Below, piece after piece: positions 7,662 to 13,775 of a DNA stretch of 13,775 nt (positions are counted from its first letter, which is position 1; each line of letters starts with the position of its first letter). The notes below the pieces were generated by a model. It worked only from the letters and a program-made list of their open reading frames with translations. It was not told the DNA's origin and searched no databases. Source of the DNA: Atribacteria bacterium SCGC AAA255-N14 (lineage in GTDB: Bacteria > Atribacterota > JS1 > SB-45 > 34-128). A program made the position numbers and the translations under genes. Location: the NCBI GenBank assembly GCA_000405345.1, contig ASPC01000032.1:1-13775 (forward strand), in the 5' to 3' direction.

Positions 7662-7673
7662 CCCCCCCCCCCC
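7662..7673. repeat. C12 homopolymer (G12 on the minus strand)
   Basis: Twelve consecutive C bases, 61 bases upstream of the amidohydrolase start on the minus strand. Long G/C runs are unstable in replication and sequencing. If a promoter overlaps it, length changes could alter expression, but no promoter boxes are clear here. Confidence 0.95.
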
Positions 7674-7674
7674 A

Positions 7675-7890
7675 ACGGGAGTCGGGAGCATCTTTTGGCT
7701 ACAAGCAAAAACGAACTTGAACCCTTCAGTCGGCCGCTACATCTCCAGATAGGAGTCTGGAGTTTTATGCGGCTTAATAAATACCTAAGGTTTATATTTA
7801 AATAGCTATAAAAATACTATATTTTTAACTTTTAAGGAGTCCCTTTTTAAGGTGCAACTAACAGGTAGGTGAGCTATCTCTGGTACAAGC
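7675..7890 (-). repeat. Degenerate direct repeat, two copies (7675-7706 and 7862-7890)
   Basis: On the minus strand copy 1 reads GCTTGTAGCC, AAAAGAT, GCTCCC (7706 downward) and copy 2 reads GCTTGTACC, AGAGATA, GCTCACC (7890 downward). Same order and nearly the same spacing, with a few mismatches and indels. The copies flank the nested hairpin at 7717-7773. They may be related ends of a small element, or chance similarity in a short alignment. Confidence 0.3.
7717..7773 (-). ncRNA. Nested hairpin ending in GGGTTCAA, resembling an IS200/IS605 right end or omegaRNA scaffold
   Basis: On the minus strand an outer stem GCCGC (7773-7769)/GCGGC (7737-7733) encloses a perfect 7-base-pair hairpin CTCCAGA (7762-7756)/TCTGGAG (7749-7743) with a six-base loop, followed by CGACTGAAGGGTTCAA ending at 7717. 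Nested hairpins followed by TTCAA are seen at the 3' ends of IS200/IS605-type elements, where the RNA guides TnpB. No tnpB or tnpA coding sequence is visible nearby, so this would be a relic or a non-autonomous copy. Read on the plus strand, the inner hairpin is followed by TTTT and could instead act as a weak terminator. Confidence 0.3.
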
Positions 7891-7951
7891 GATATTCACA
7901 ATCTTATATAAAAGTTTAAAAAAAGTACATAAACACAAATTTACTGCAATA

Positions 7952-9092
7952 TTACTCTATCACGATCAAATCTTTAGTTACATTATTTAAACATTTTCCT
8001 CCACTTGGAGTAACAAGGACTACATCTTCTACTCTAATCCTAAACTCTCCCGGAATTACTACGCTTGGCTCTACTGTAAAAGTCATGTTTTCCTGAAGTA
8101 AATTGCTGTATCCTATGCTTAGATACGGATATTCATGAACATCAATTCCAATACCATGACCCAATCTATGGTAAAATTCTTTTGTGTAACCTCCATCTGC
8201 AATTATGTCTCTAGCGAGTTTGTCTAACTGTTCAGCGGTAATCTTATTTGGAATCATCGCTTCAATTGCAGCTTTTTGAGCTTCCATAACTAATTTGTGA
8301 ACTTTTTAGCTTATCACTTGGTTCTCCTAAATATATAGTCCTACCAAAATCAGAACAATACCCATCAAGAATAATACCAAAATCGAAAGCTACGTTGCAT
8401 CCCGCACCTAGGACTGCAAAGCCTGAGCCTCCAGTCTCTTTCACATTTGGGCCTTTCACCATAATATCTGTATTAAATGATGTCCCTTCTGCACCTCTCA
8501 GCAGCACTTGGTAGTCAATTTCTCTTGCTATTTCGATCTCGGTCATGCCCAGTTTTATTTTTTTTACAACTTTCTCAAAGATTTCATCTGTGATTTTAGT
8601 TGCCTTACACATTATTTTAATTTCTTCTTTTTCCTTGATCATCCTCATCTGACGGGTAAAACTTTCTGTGCAATTAAATTGAATTTCGGGTAAAACCTTT
8701 TTAAAATTAACCAATGTTTTCGCCATCGCTGTTTTAGGTACAGCAATTTTAGCTATTTCCAGGTTGAGATTACTTATAATATCCTTGACATATACAAAGC
8801 AATCCCTACCTTCTTCCAAAACTATAATATCTTTAATAAAGCTTTTACCGGATACCTGACTAGTTATATAGTCCTTTGACATTTTAGAAACTACATATAT
8901 TGCCCTATCGCATGTAATAAATGTACCGTTCAACCAATCCCCATCCATATGCGTATGAGTTGGCTGGGGTCGCTGCCTCCTTATGCCAGTTAAGTATTCT
9001 GCATCACCTGATGGTGGAAGAAATAAGGCATCTATCCTGTTTTCCTCCATTATTTTTCTAACTCTTGATATTCTATTATCATAATTTATCAT
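7952..9092 (-). pseudogene. M24-family metallopeptidase (Xaa-Pro dipeptidase/creatinase-like), frameshifted
   Basis: The start is ATG 9092 with AAGGAGG upstream, 18 bases after the permease stop. The first frame runs 9092-8262 and gives the creatinase N-terminal domain plus the start of the pita-bread fold, with AFDFG and SDFGRT supplying Asp237 and Asp248. It then loses the family sequence after GEPSDKLK. The homology resumes in the +1 frame as KVHKLVMEAQKAAIEA and continues to 7952 with GHGIGIDVHE, FTVEPS and RVEDVVLV, supplying the His and two Glu ligands. Dropping one A from the A5 run (8302-8307 region) restores a continuous ~379-residue protein of normal length with all five metal ligands. 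The usual His in GPNxxxPH is absent (GPNVKETGGS), so it is an atypical member. Intact relatives cleave Xaa-Pro dipeptides or small C-N compounds. A sequencing slip, a real mutation or frameshifting could explain the break. Confidence 0.88.
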
Positions 9093-9110
9093 TTCATCCT
9101 CCTTATCTTG

Positions 9111-10013
9111 TTAAAATTCTTTTCTAAGCTTAGGGTCTAAGTAATCTCTTACCCCATCACCTATAAAATTTGCTCCTAAACCCATAGTTAGAATCGCTAA
9201 CCCTGGAAATGTACCAATCCACCAATAATAAAAATTAGCTATGGCATCAGCAACCATTGAACCCCATTCAGGGGTTGGAGGTGGGGATCCAAGTCCTAAA
9301 AAGCTTAAGCCAGAAAAATTCAAAATTTGATTACCAATATCCAGAGTAGCCACAATTAAAACAGAACCTAGACTATTTGGTAGAATCTCTTTCAACAATA
9401 TTCTTGTATTAGATGCTCCTAAAGCCTTAGCAGCCTCTATGTATTCATTTTCTTTAATTGATATTGTCATACTTCGCATTACTCTTGCATATCTAGGCCA
9501 AGCAGTTATGATCAAGGCAATTAGTGTATTAAACAAACTAGGTCCTAGAGCAGCTGTAATGGTCATTGCAAGTATAATAGCGGGAAATGCTGAAAACATT
9601 TCGGAAGTTCTCATCATTATATCATCAACAATTCCTCCCACAAAACCTGCTAATCCCCCAAACAGTACCCCTATTACAGCAGATATAAAAACTGTTAAAA
9701 GTCCGGCTAAAATAGATATCCGACTTCCTACAATAACACGACTCAGCACATCTCTACCAAAACTGTCGGTACCAAACCAGTGCATACTATTCGGTGACTC
9801 AAATCTATGCTCTATGTTCTGTGAGATAGGATCATAAGGTATAATTAAATATGCAAAAAGAGCGACTATAATCCATGCAACACATATTGTGATACCTAAT
9901 CCAAAAATTAAATTAGTCCTAAACAGTTTTTTCAGATTATATAAAAGCTTAAAAAAAGCACCCACTATACCATGTCTATTATCGGTATTTATATTCACAT
10001 CTGATATTTTCAT
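9111..10013 (-). CDS. Dipeptide/oligopeptide-type ABC transporter permease (DppC-like)
   Basis: A 300-residue inner-membrane protein of standard DppC length. It has an N-terminal cytoplasmic segment, a first membrane helix (about 36-58), the conserved periplasmic stretch WFGTDSFGRDVLSRVI (79-94), further helices, and the EAA loop EYIEAAKALGASNTRILLKE (190-209) that contacts the ATPases. The C-terminus has the family motif LSFLGLG and PEWGSMVADA. The start codon ATG 10013 overlaps the stop of the upstream permease by one base (TAATG), so the two are translationally coupled. The M24 gene follows 18 bases after its stop. Together with the DppB-like partner it forms the channel of a family-5 solute importer; the substrate is set by the binding protein and is unknown. 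Confidence 0.93.
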   Translation of the reverse strand: MKISDVNINTDNRHGIVGAFFKLLYNLKKLFRTNLIFGLGITICVAWIIVALFAYLIIPYDPISQNIEHRFESPNSMHWFGTDSFGRDVLSRVIVGSRISILAGLLTVFISAVIGVLFGGLAGFVGGIVDDIMMRTSEMFSAFPAIILAMTITAALGPSLFNTLIALIITAWPRYARVMRSMTISIKENEYIEAAKALGASNTRILLKEILPNSLGSVLIVATLDIGNQILNFSGLSFLGLGSPPPTPEWGSMVADAIANFYYWWIGTFPGLAILTMGLGANFIGDGVRDYLDPKLRKEF

Positions 10014-11032
10014 TAACTAAATCTCACTCTCGGATCTATTACTCCATATAAAATATCAATAACTAAGTTAACAAATAAGTAATTTATTGCAATGAGAAGG
10101 GCGACAGCTGTGATTGCAGGGAAATCAAGAGTAATTACTGACTGAAATGCATACTGCCCAATACCTGGCCATGCAAAAATAGTTTCAACCAAGACCATAC
10201 CCCCAAGTAGATTAGACAGCCCTATTCCGATTACTGTAATCACTGGAATTAATGCATTTCCTAAAGCATGTCGCACTATTATTAGTCCTTCAGATAAGCC
10301 TTTAGCTCTAGCAGTCCTTATATAGTCTGTTGATATTACTTCTAGAAGATTCGACCTTGTTGTTCTTGCTATTAAGCCCATACTAAAAGCCCCTAGCACT
10401 ATACTGGGAAGTATAAGATGTTTAAAACTGTCTGCCGCTACTACCCAATTACCCTGCAGTATTGATCCAAACACGTAAAAATTTATAATTGAAGCCGGAA
10501 ATTCAATGAAAGAATTTATTCTTCCAGGTCCAGGAAGCCAGCCTAATTTATAGTAAAATACAAATAACATGATTAAAGCAAACCAAAAGCTTGGTATAGA
10601 GACACCGACGACTGAGATTGTTCTAAGTATCTGGTCAATTGCGCTGTTTCGTTTCGTTGCGGATATTATACCGAATAAAATGCCAAAGATTGATGCAATA
10701 ATCATAGAGAAAAATGCAAGTTCAATTGTTGCAGGCAAGTACTGGGAAATGTCGGCAATTATCGGTCGGTTGGTCCTTATTGATACGCCTAAATCTCCCT
10801 TTAGGAGAGATTTTATATGTAATAAATATTGTACATACAGAGGTTTGTCTAACCCCCATTTATTTCTAAATATCTCAACTAACTCAGGATTACTCATATT
10901 CCGCTGACTTAAATTGGCAACAACAGGATCACTCGGTACCATATGCGATAGGATAAAAACCATTGTGGCCACTCCAATTATAAGTATTAATAGAAATAGA
11001 ATTCTCCTAGTTATATACTTTACTAAGTTCAA
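10013..11032 (-). CDS. Dipeptide/oligopeptide-type ABC transporter permease (DppB-like)
   Basis: A 339-residue permease that opens with VKYITRRILFLLILI, the typical DppB first helix, then LSHMVPSDP, and GLDKPLYVQYL and KGDLGVSI in the periplasmic loop. The EAA loop is at about 236-256 (TDYIRTARAKGLSEGLIIVR), and VETIFAWPGIGQYAFQSV (282-299) and the C-terminal GVIDPRVRFS are also family hallmarks. The start is a TTG at 11032, supported by AAGGGGGGG just upstream; no better ATG is available near the conserved N-terminus. It follows the binding protein gene after 136 bases that contain a strong stem-loop. Confidence 0.93.
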   Translation of the reverse strand: MNLVKYITRRILFLLILIIGVATMVFILSHMVPSDPVVANLSQRNMSNPELVEIFRNKWGLDKPLYVQYLLHIKSLLKGDLGVSIRTNRPIIADISQYLPATIELAFFSMIIASIFGILFGIISATKRNSAIDQILRTISVVGVSIPSFWFALIMLFVFYYKLGWLPGPGRINSFIEFPASIINFYVFGSILQGNWVVAADSFKHLILPSIVLGAFSMGLIARTTRSNLLEVISTDYIRTARAKGLSEGLIIVRHALGNALIPVITVIGIGLSNLLGGMVLVETIFAWPGIGQYAFQSVITLDFPAITAVALLIAINYLFVNLVIDILYGVIDPRVRFS

Positions 11033-11123
11033 ATTACCCCCCCTTGTAATGCAAAACTATGAGACCTGAAATTCAATGACAAACTATTTATGGTATAACC
11101 TTGGTAGCATTAACAATCATTGG

Positions 11124-11161
11124 AATATTGGGTGCAAATTATTATATTCACACCCAATATT
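11124..11161 (-). promoter_or_regulatory. Perfect 11-bp intercistronic stem-loop after the binding protein gene
   Basis: AATATTGGGTG (11124-11134) and CACCCAATATT (11151-11161) are perfect inverted repeats around a 16-base loop, seven bases past the end of the binding protein gene. No U run follows on the minus strand, so it is not a classical terminator. In similar operons such a stem after the binding protein gene protects its mRNA 3' end and lowers expression of the permease genes; that role is inferred here. Confidence 0.7.
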
Positions 11162-11168
11162 ACTTAGG

Positions 11169-12743
11169 TTACCACAAAAAACTATATACTTCGATCTTAT
11201 AACAATCTGTATATTCTACACCCTTCAACCCCTTTTTAAAAGCAATTTGTTTTGGATACTGCACCAATGTTGCAAAAGGGCTGTCTTCTGCCATTATTTC
11301 CTGTATCTCTTCAATTATTGCTGCACGGATTGTATCATCACTCTCTATTAATGCAGCTTTCCCTAATTGGACAAGTTTGGGATTTGCATCAGCTTTCCAA
11401 TTAGCTCTTAATCCAACCATCTCACCGGGTAAAAATGCGAGCTGGTTGTTAGAATCAATATAGTCGGGCCCCCATGCATTTATAGCAAAACCTTGTCTCC
11501 CATTTCTGTACTCCTCGTAACCTACAGTTGTTTGCATAGTCTTTATTTGGACATCAATACCTACTCTACTTAAATCTTCCTTCACTTTTTGGGCTAAAGT
11601 AACCCACTTTACTCCAGCAGTAGCATGAGTAACTGTATCCAAAGTTACGCTAAATCCATTGGAGTAACCGGCCTTAACAAGTAATTCCTTAGCCTTTTCT
11701 ATGTTTGTATACTCTGGATCTCTAGGGGGTAATGCTCCTAAGAATCCTACCTGAATTATTGAGATAGGAGTGATTGCACCTTCGCCAACAATTGTCTGAA
11801 TACCCTTATAATCCAAGGCATATCTGACAGCATTCTGTACATCTTTATTGGCCATGGGCCCACCTATTTTAGGATCTTCGTTCATTAGTAAGAAGGACAG
11901 TGATAATGTCTGAAATGATAAAATCTCCACTCCTTCTTTGCCCTTAAGTTGCATAATTTGGTCCGCATTTAAACTATATGCTATGTCAATATCTCCTTTT
12001 TGAAGCATAAACATCTGTGTATTTGAGTCTGGCATATCCTTAAAAATTACTTTTTCTACAGCTGCGGCTCCCTTCCAGTAATTATCGTTTCTCTCTAATA
12101 CTACTTCTACATCAGGAGTATACTTTCTTAAAATATACGGCCCAGAGCCAGCAGAATTTTGGGTTAACCACATACCAGCTGTATCAGCTGTTGCAGCATT
12201 TACATCCGATATACCTCCATGTGATTTCACCACCTCACTGTCTAAAATTGCAAATGCTGAGTTGGTAAGTTTGTATAAAAAAGCTCCATCTGGTTCGTGT
12301 AGATAAACGCGTACAGTTTTTTCGTCAAGAATTTCTACTTTATCAATGTTATCTGCTAAAAATGAAGGATTAGCTTTTAAGTTTTTTACTCTGTCAAAAC
12401 TCCATTTTACATCTTTCGAAGTAAGATTATTACCGCTAGTGAACTTAACTTCTGATCTTAGCTTAAAAGTAAATGCTTTGCCATCAGAGGACACTTCATA
12501 GCTTTCTACCAAATGGTTTACAGGTTCAACCTTACCACTTATAAATTTAACCAAGTTATCATATAATCCGTTGGTAACTGCCTGAGAGAACATTTCGTAA
12601 GCACGCCCCGGATCAAATGTTTCATAATCGGGGTCTAAAGCTATGATTACCTGGTTTGGCCTTGTTTCTGCATTCCCGCTAAAAACTAATAACATAAATA
12701 TAATAATCGTAAAAAACATTGGTAAGACAATCTTCTTTAACAT
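11169..12743 (-). CDS. Extracellular solute-binding protein family 5 of the ABC transporter (DppA-like)
   Basis: A complete 524-residue protein, normal for the family. The N-terminus is a Sec signal peptide (MLKKIVLPMFF..., hydrophobic to about residue 22, then SGNAET); no lipobox Cys is seen. Family-5 motifs follow in order: DPGRAYEMFSQAVTNGLYDNL, VEPVNHLVESYEVSSDGKAF, VKFTSGNNLTSKDVKWSFDRV, AGSGPYILRKYTPD, LERNDNYWKG, NKDVQNAVRYALDYKGI and KAKELLVKAGYSNGF. ATG 12743 has AGGAGG ten bases ahead. Gene order on the minus strand is ATPase, binding protein, permease, permease. It would deliver a peptide or similar small compound to the permeases; the ligand cannot be told from sequence. Confidence 0.93.
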   Translation of the reverse strand: MLKKIVLPMFFTIIIFMLLVFSGNAETRPNQVIIALDPDYETFDPGRAYEMFSQAVTNGLYDNLVKFISGKVEPVNHLVESYEVSSDGKAFTFKLRSEVKFTSGNNLTSKDVKWSFDRVKNLKANPSFLADNIDKVEILDEKTVRVYLHEPDGAFLYKLTNSAFAILDSEVVKSHGGISDVNAATADTAGMWLTQNSAGSGPYILRKYTPDVEVVLERNDNYWKGAAAVEKVIFKDMPDSNTQMFMLQKGDIDIAYSLNADQIMQLKGKEGVEILSFQTLSLSFLLMNEDPKIGGPMANKDVQNAVRYALDYKGIQTIVGEGAITPISIIQVGFLGALPPRDPEYTNIEKAKELLVKAGYSNGFSVTLDTVTHATAGVKWVTLAQKVKEDLSRVGIDVQIKTMQTTVGYEEYRNGRQGFAINAWGPDYIDSNNQLAFLPGEMVGLRANWKADANPKLVQLGKAALIESDDTIRAAIIEEIQEIMAEDSPFATLVQYPKQIAFKKGLKGVEYTDCYKIEVYSFLW

Positions 12744-12808
12744 TTTAATTTTTCCTCCTAATTTTTTTTAATTTCAAATCATAATTCACCATTTTCCTTC
12801 AAACTTTT

Positions 12809-12897
12809 ATAAATACCACCTCCTTTAAGAAACTTTCATTAATCTTTTCAAGCATTCATAAATACCACCTCCTTTAAGAAACTTTCATTAATCTTTT
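12809..12897 (-). repeat. 40-base direct repeat, two copies 49 bases apart, each with an orphan ribosome binding site
   Basis: Copies at 12809-12848 and 12858-12897 are identical over 40 bases. On the minus strand each contains ATGAAAGTTTCTTAA (a four-residue ORF) followed by AAAGGAGGTGG, a near-perfect ribosome binding site. In the copy nearer the ATPase gene the site is followed five bases later by ATG AAT GCT TGA (12859-12848); in the other copy there is no ATG. The second copy overlaps the ATPase stop codon by two bases. The binding protein gene downstream uses its own AGGAGG, so these sites serve no visible long gene. Confidence 0.9.
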
Positions 12898-13775
12898 AAG
12901 AATGTATGGTCCCTCCACAATTGGAATATAAATGACATGCCACAAAGTGATTTTCATTTAATATGGACATTGTAGGCTCATATACTTTACATCTATTAAA
13001 GGATTTATGGCACCTTGTATGAAACCTGCAACCTGATGGAGGGTTGACTGGATCCCCTACATTACCTTTTAATATTAAACGTTGGTTCTGTGCTTTTGAG
13101 TTAATTTGTGGAATTGCAGCCAGTAAAGCTTTAGTGTATGGGTGAAGGGGATTTGAATAGAGTTCCACGGAATTTGCAATCTCTACTATCTTTCCTAAAT
13201 ACATAACTGCAATTTTGTTACTTATCTGGTATACCACATTGAGGTTGTGTGATATAAATAAATAAGTTAATGAAAACTCCTTTTGAAGATCTTCTAATAA
13301 ATTGATAATCTGTGCTTGAATAGATACATCTAAAGAAGAGACAGGCTCATCACAAACGATGAATTCTGGGTTAATTGCTAATGCTCTAGCTATGCCTACG
13401 CGCTGCTTTTGCCCTCCCGATAGTTCGTGAGGATATCTTTTTAAAAAGTATGATGCAAGTCCTACAACATCTAATAAATTTTTAATCTTTTGTTCCCTTT
13501 CCTTTCTAGTAAAAATTTTATGAATTATAAAAGGCTCCATTAATATCTCCTGTATAATTTTCCTTGGGTTCAATGATGATGATGGATCTTGAAAAATTAT
13601 GTTAATTTTTTTTCTCAACTTTTTGATTTCAGGTTTTGAAGTAGTAGTGATATCAGTATTTTGAAAAAGTACATGACCGGAGGTTGGTTCCAAGAGCTTT
13701 ATAATTAATCTACCCAAGGTACTCTTGCCACACCCACTTTCACCTACTAGACCAAATGTCTCCCCATTATTAATA
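12896..13775 (-). CDS. Dipeptide/oligopeptide-type ABC transporter ATP-binding protein (DppF-like), 5' end outside the window
   Basis: The frame is open to the right edge; about 292 residues are visible and the N-terminal 30-40 are missing. All ATPase motifs are present: Walker A GESGCGKST at visible residues 11-19, Q-loop IFQDPSSSLNPR, signature LSGGQKQRVGIARAL, Walker B FIVCDEPVSSLD and the switch His in YLFISHNLNVV. The C-terminal oligopeptide/dipeptide extension follows (SNPLHPYTKALLAAIP, GDPVNPPSGCRFHTRC) with several cysteines (in GCRFHTRCHKSFNRCK and VACHLYSNC), as in family members that bind an Fe-S cluster there. GRLI...LEPTSGHVLF places it with the DppF/OppF half of the ATPase pair. 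The DppD partner is not in the window and probably precedes it. The gene ends in the 40-base repeat. Confidence 0.93.
   Translation of the reverse strand, partial: INNGETFGLVGESGCGKSTLGRLIIKLLEPTSGHVLFQNTDITTTSKPEIKKLRKKINIIFQDPSSSLNPRKIIQEILMEPFIIHKIFTRKEREQKIKNLLDVVGLASYFLKRYPHELSGGQKQRVGIARALAINPEFIVCDEPVSSLDVSIQAQIINLLEDLQKEFSLTYLFISHNLNVVYQISNKIAVMYLGKIVEIANSVELYSNPLHPYTKALLAAIPQINSKAQNQRLILKGNVGDPVNPPSGCRFHTRCHKSFNRCKVYEPTMSILNENHFVACHLYSNCGGTIHS

Larger units (their letters stand above)
7602..7951. other. 350-base gap with C12 tract, nested hairpin and degenerate repeats
   Basis: No gene is seen between the M24 and amidohydrolase genes. The gap holds, from left to right, the amidohydrolase ribosome binding site, AT-rich sequence, a run of twelve C (7662-7673), one copy of a degenerate repeat (7675-7706), a nested hairpin (7733-7773), AT-rich sequence, and a second copy of the repeat (7862-7890). 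G+C-rich patches in an AT-rich gap suggest a structured RNA or the remains of a small mobile element. No convincing promoter for the amidohydrolase was found. Confidence 0.6.

Noticed and set aside
7602..7691. Upstream in-frame extension of the amidohydrolase through the C12 tract
   Set aside because: It lacks a ribosome binding site, crosses low-complexity sequence and is not like the family; AAGGGGG with ATG 7601 directly before the DSHLH motif is far better.
9439..9837. Plus-strand open frame opposite the DppC-like permease
   Set aside because: It is antisense to a well-supported permease with conserved motifs and shows no family of its own; the same applies to other opposing frames such as 8508-8693, 10569-10907 and 11076-11351.

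Overview
This is an AT-rich bacterial window of catabolic and transport genes that has been visibly rearranged. Strong purine-rich ribosome binding sites, GTG/TTG starts, one-base gene overlaps and remnants of molybdenum- and tungsten-enzyme genes (xanthine dehydrogenase family; aldehyde:ferredoxin oxidoreductase family) suggest an anaerobic bacterium of Bacillota or Atribacterota type. That placement is inference; there is no rRNA, tRNA or marker gene to fix it. I see no CRISPR array, tRNA or rRNA.

Left part (1-1260): the end-less middle of a xanthine dehydrogenase/aldehyde oxidase molybdopterin subunit runs into a 5'-truncated IS3-family transposase with an intact DDE triad, followed by repeat-containing IS tail sequence. 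This stretch looks richer in G+C than what follows. Plus-strand part (1278-6104): an IclR regulator with its own promoter and a palindrome at its start codon, a 500-base stretch with only broken minus-strand coding remnants, two paralogous M29/NicX-like metalloenzymes, a GC-rich structured leader candidate, and the first half of an extracellular solute-binding protein. That gene stops dead against the first quarter of a tungsten aldehyde oxidoreductase gene lying on the other strand (junction about 6099-6104).

Minus-strand part (13775 down to 6101): a Dpp/Opp-type ABC transporter (ATPase, binding protein, two permeases), an M24 metallopeptidase-like gene broken by a single-base frameshift, a 350-base gap with hairpins, repeats and a C12 tract, an ACMSD-like amidohydrolase, and the truncated aldehyde oxidoreductase. 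Spacing and coupling between the transporter and M24 genes indicate one transcript; the second ATPase gene of the transporter probably lies beyond the right edge.

Read together, the locus looks like uptake and breakdown of a small amide, peptide or N-heterocycle-like compound: an ABC importer brings it in, and M24, amidohydrolase and the two NicX-like enzymes process it, with the IclR protein as the likely local switch. The substrate cannot be read from the sequence. Four genes are broken (xanthine dehydrogenase, solute-binding protein, aldehyde oxidoreductase, M24), so the locus is either decaying, recently rearranged, or partly mis-assembled; the two gene-to-gene junctions are the points to test first.
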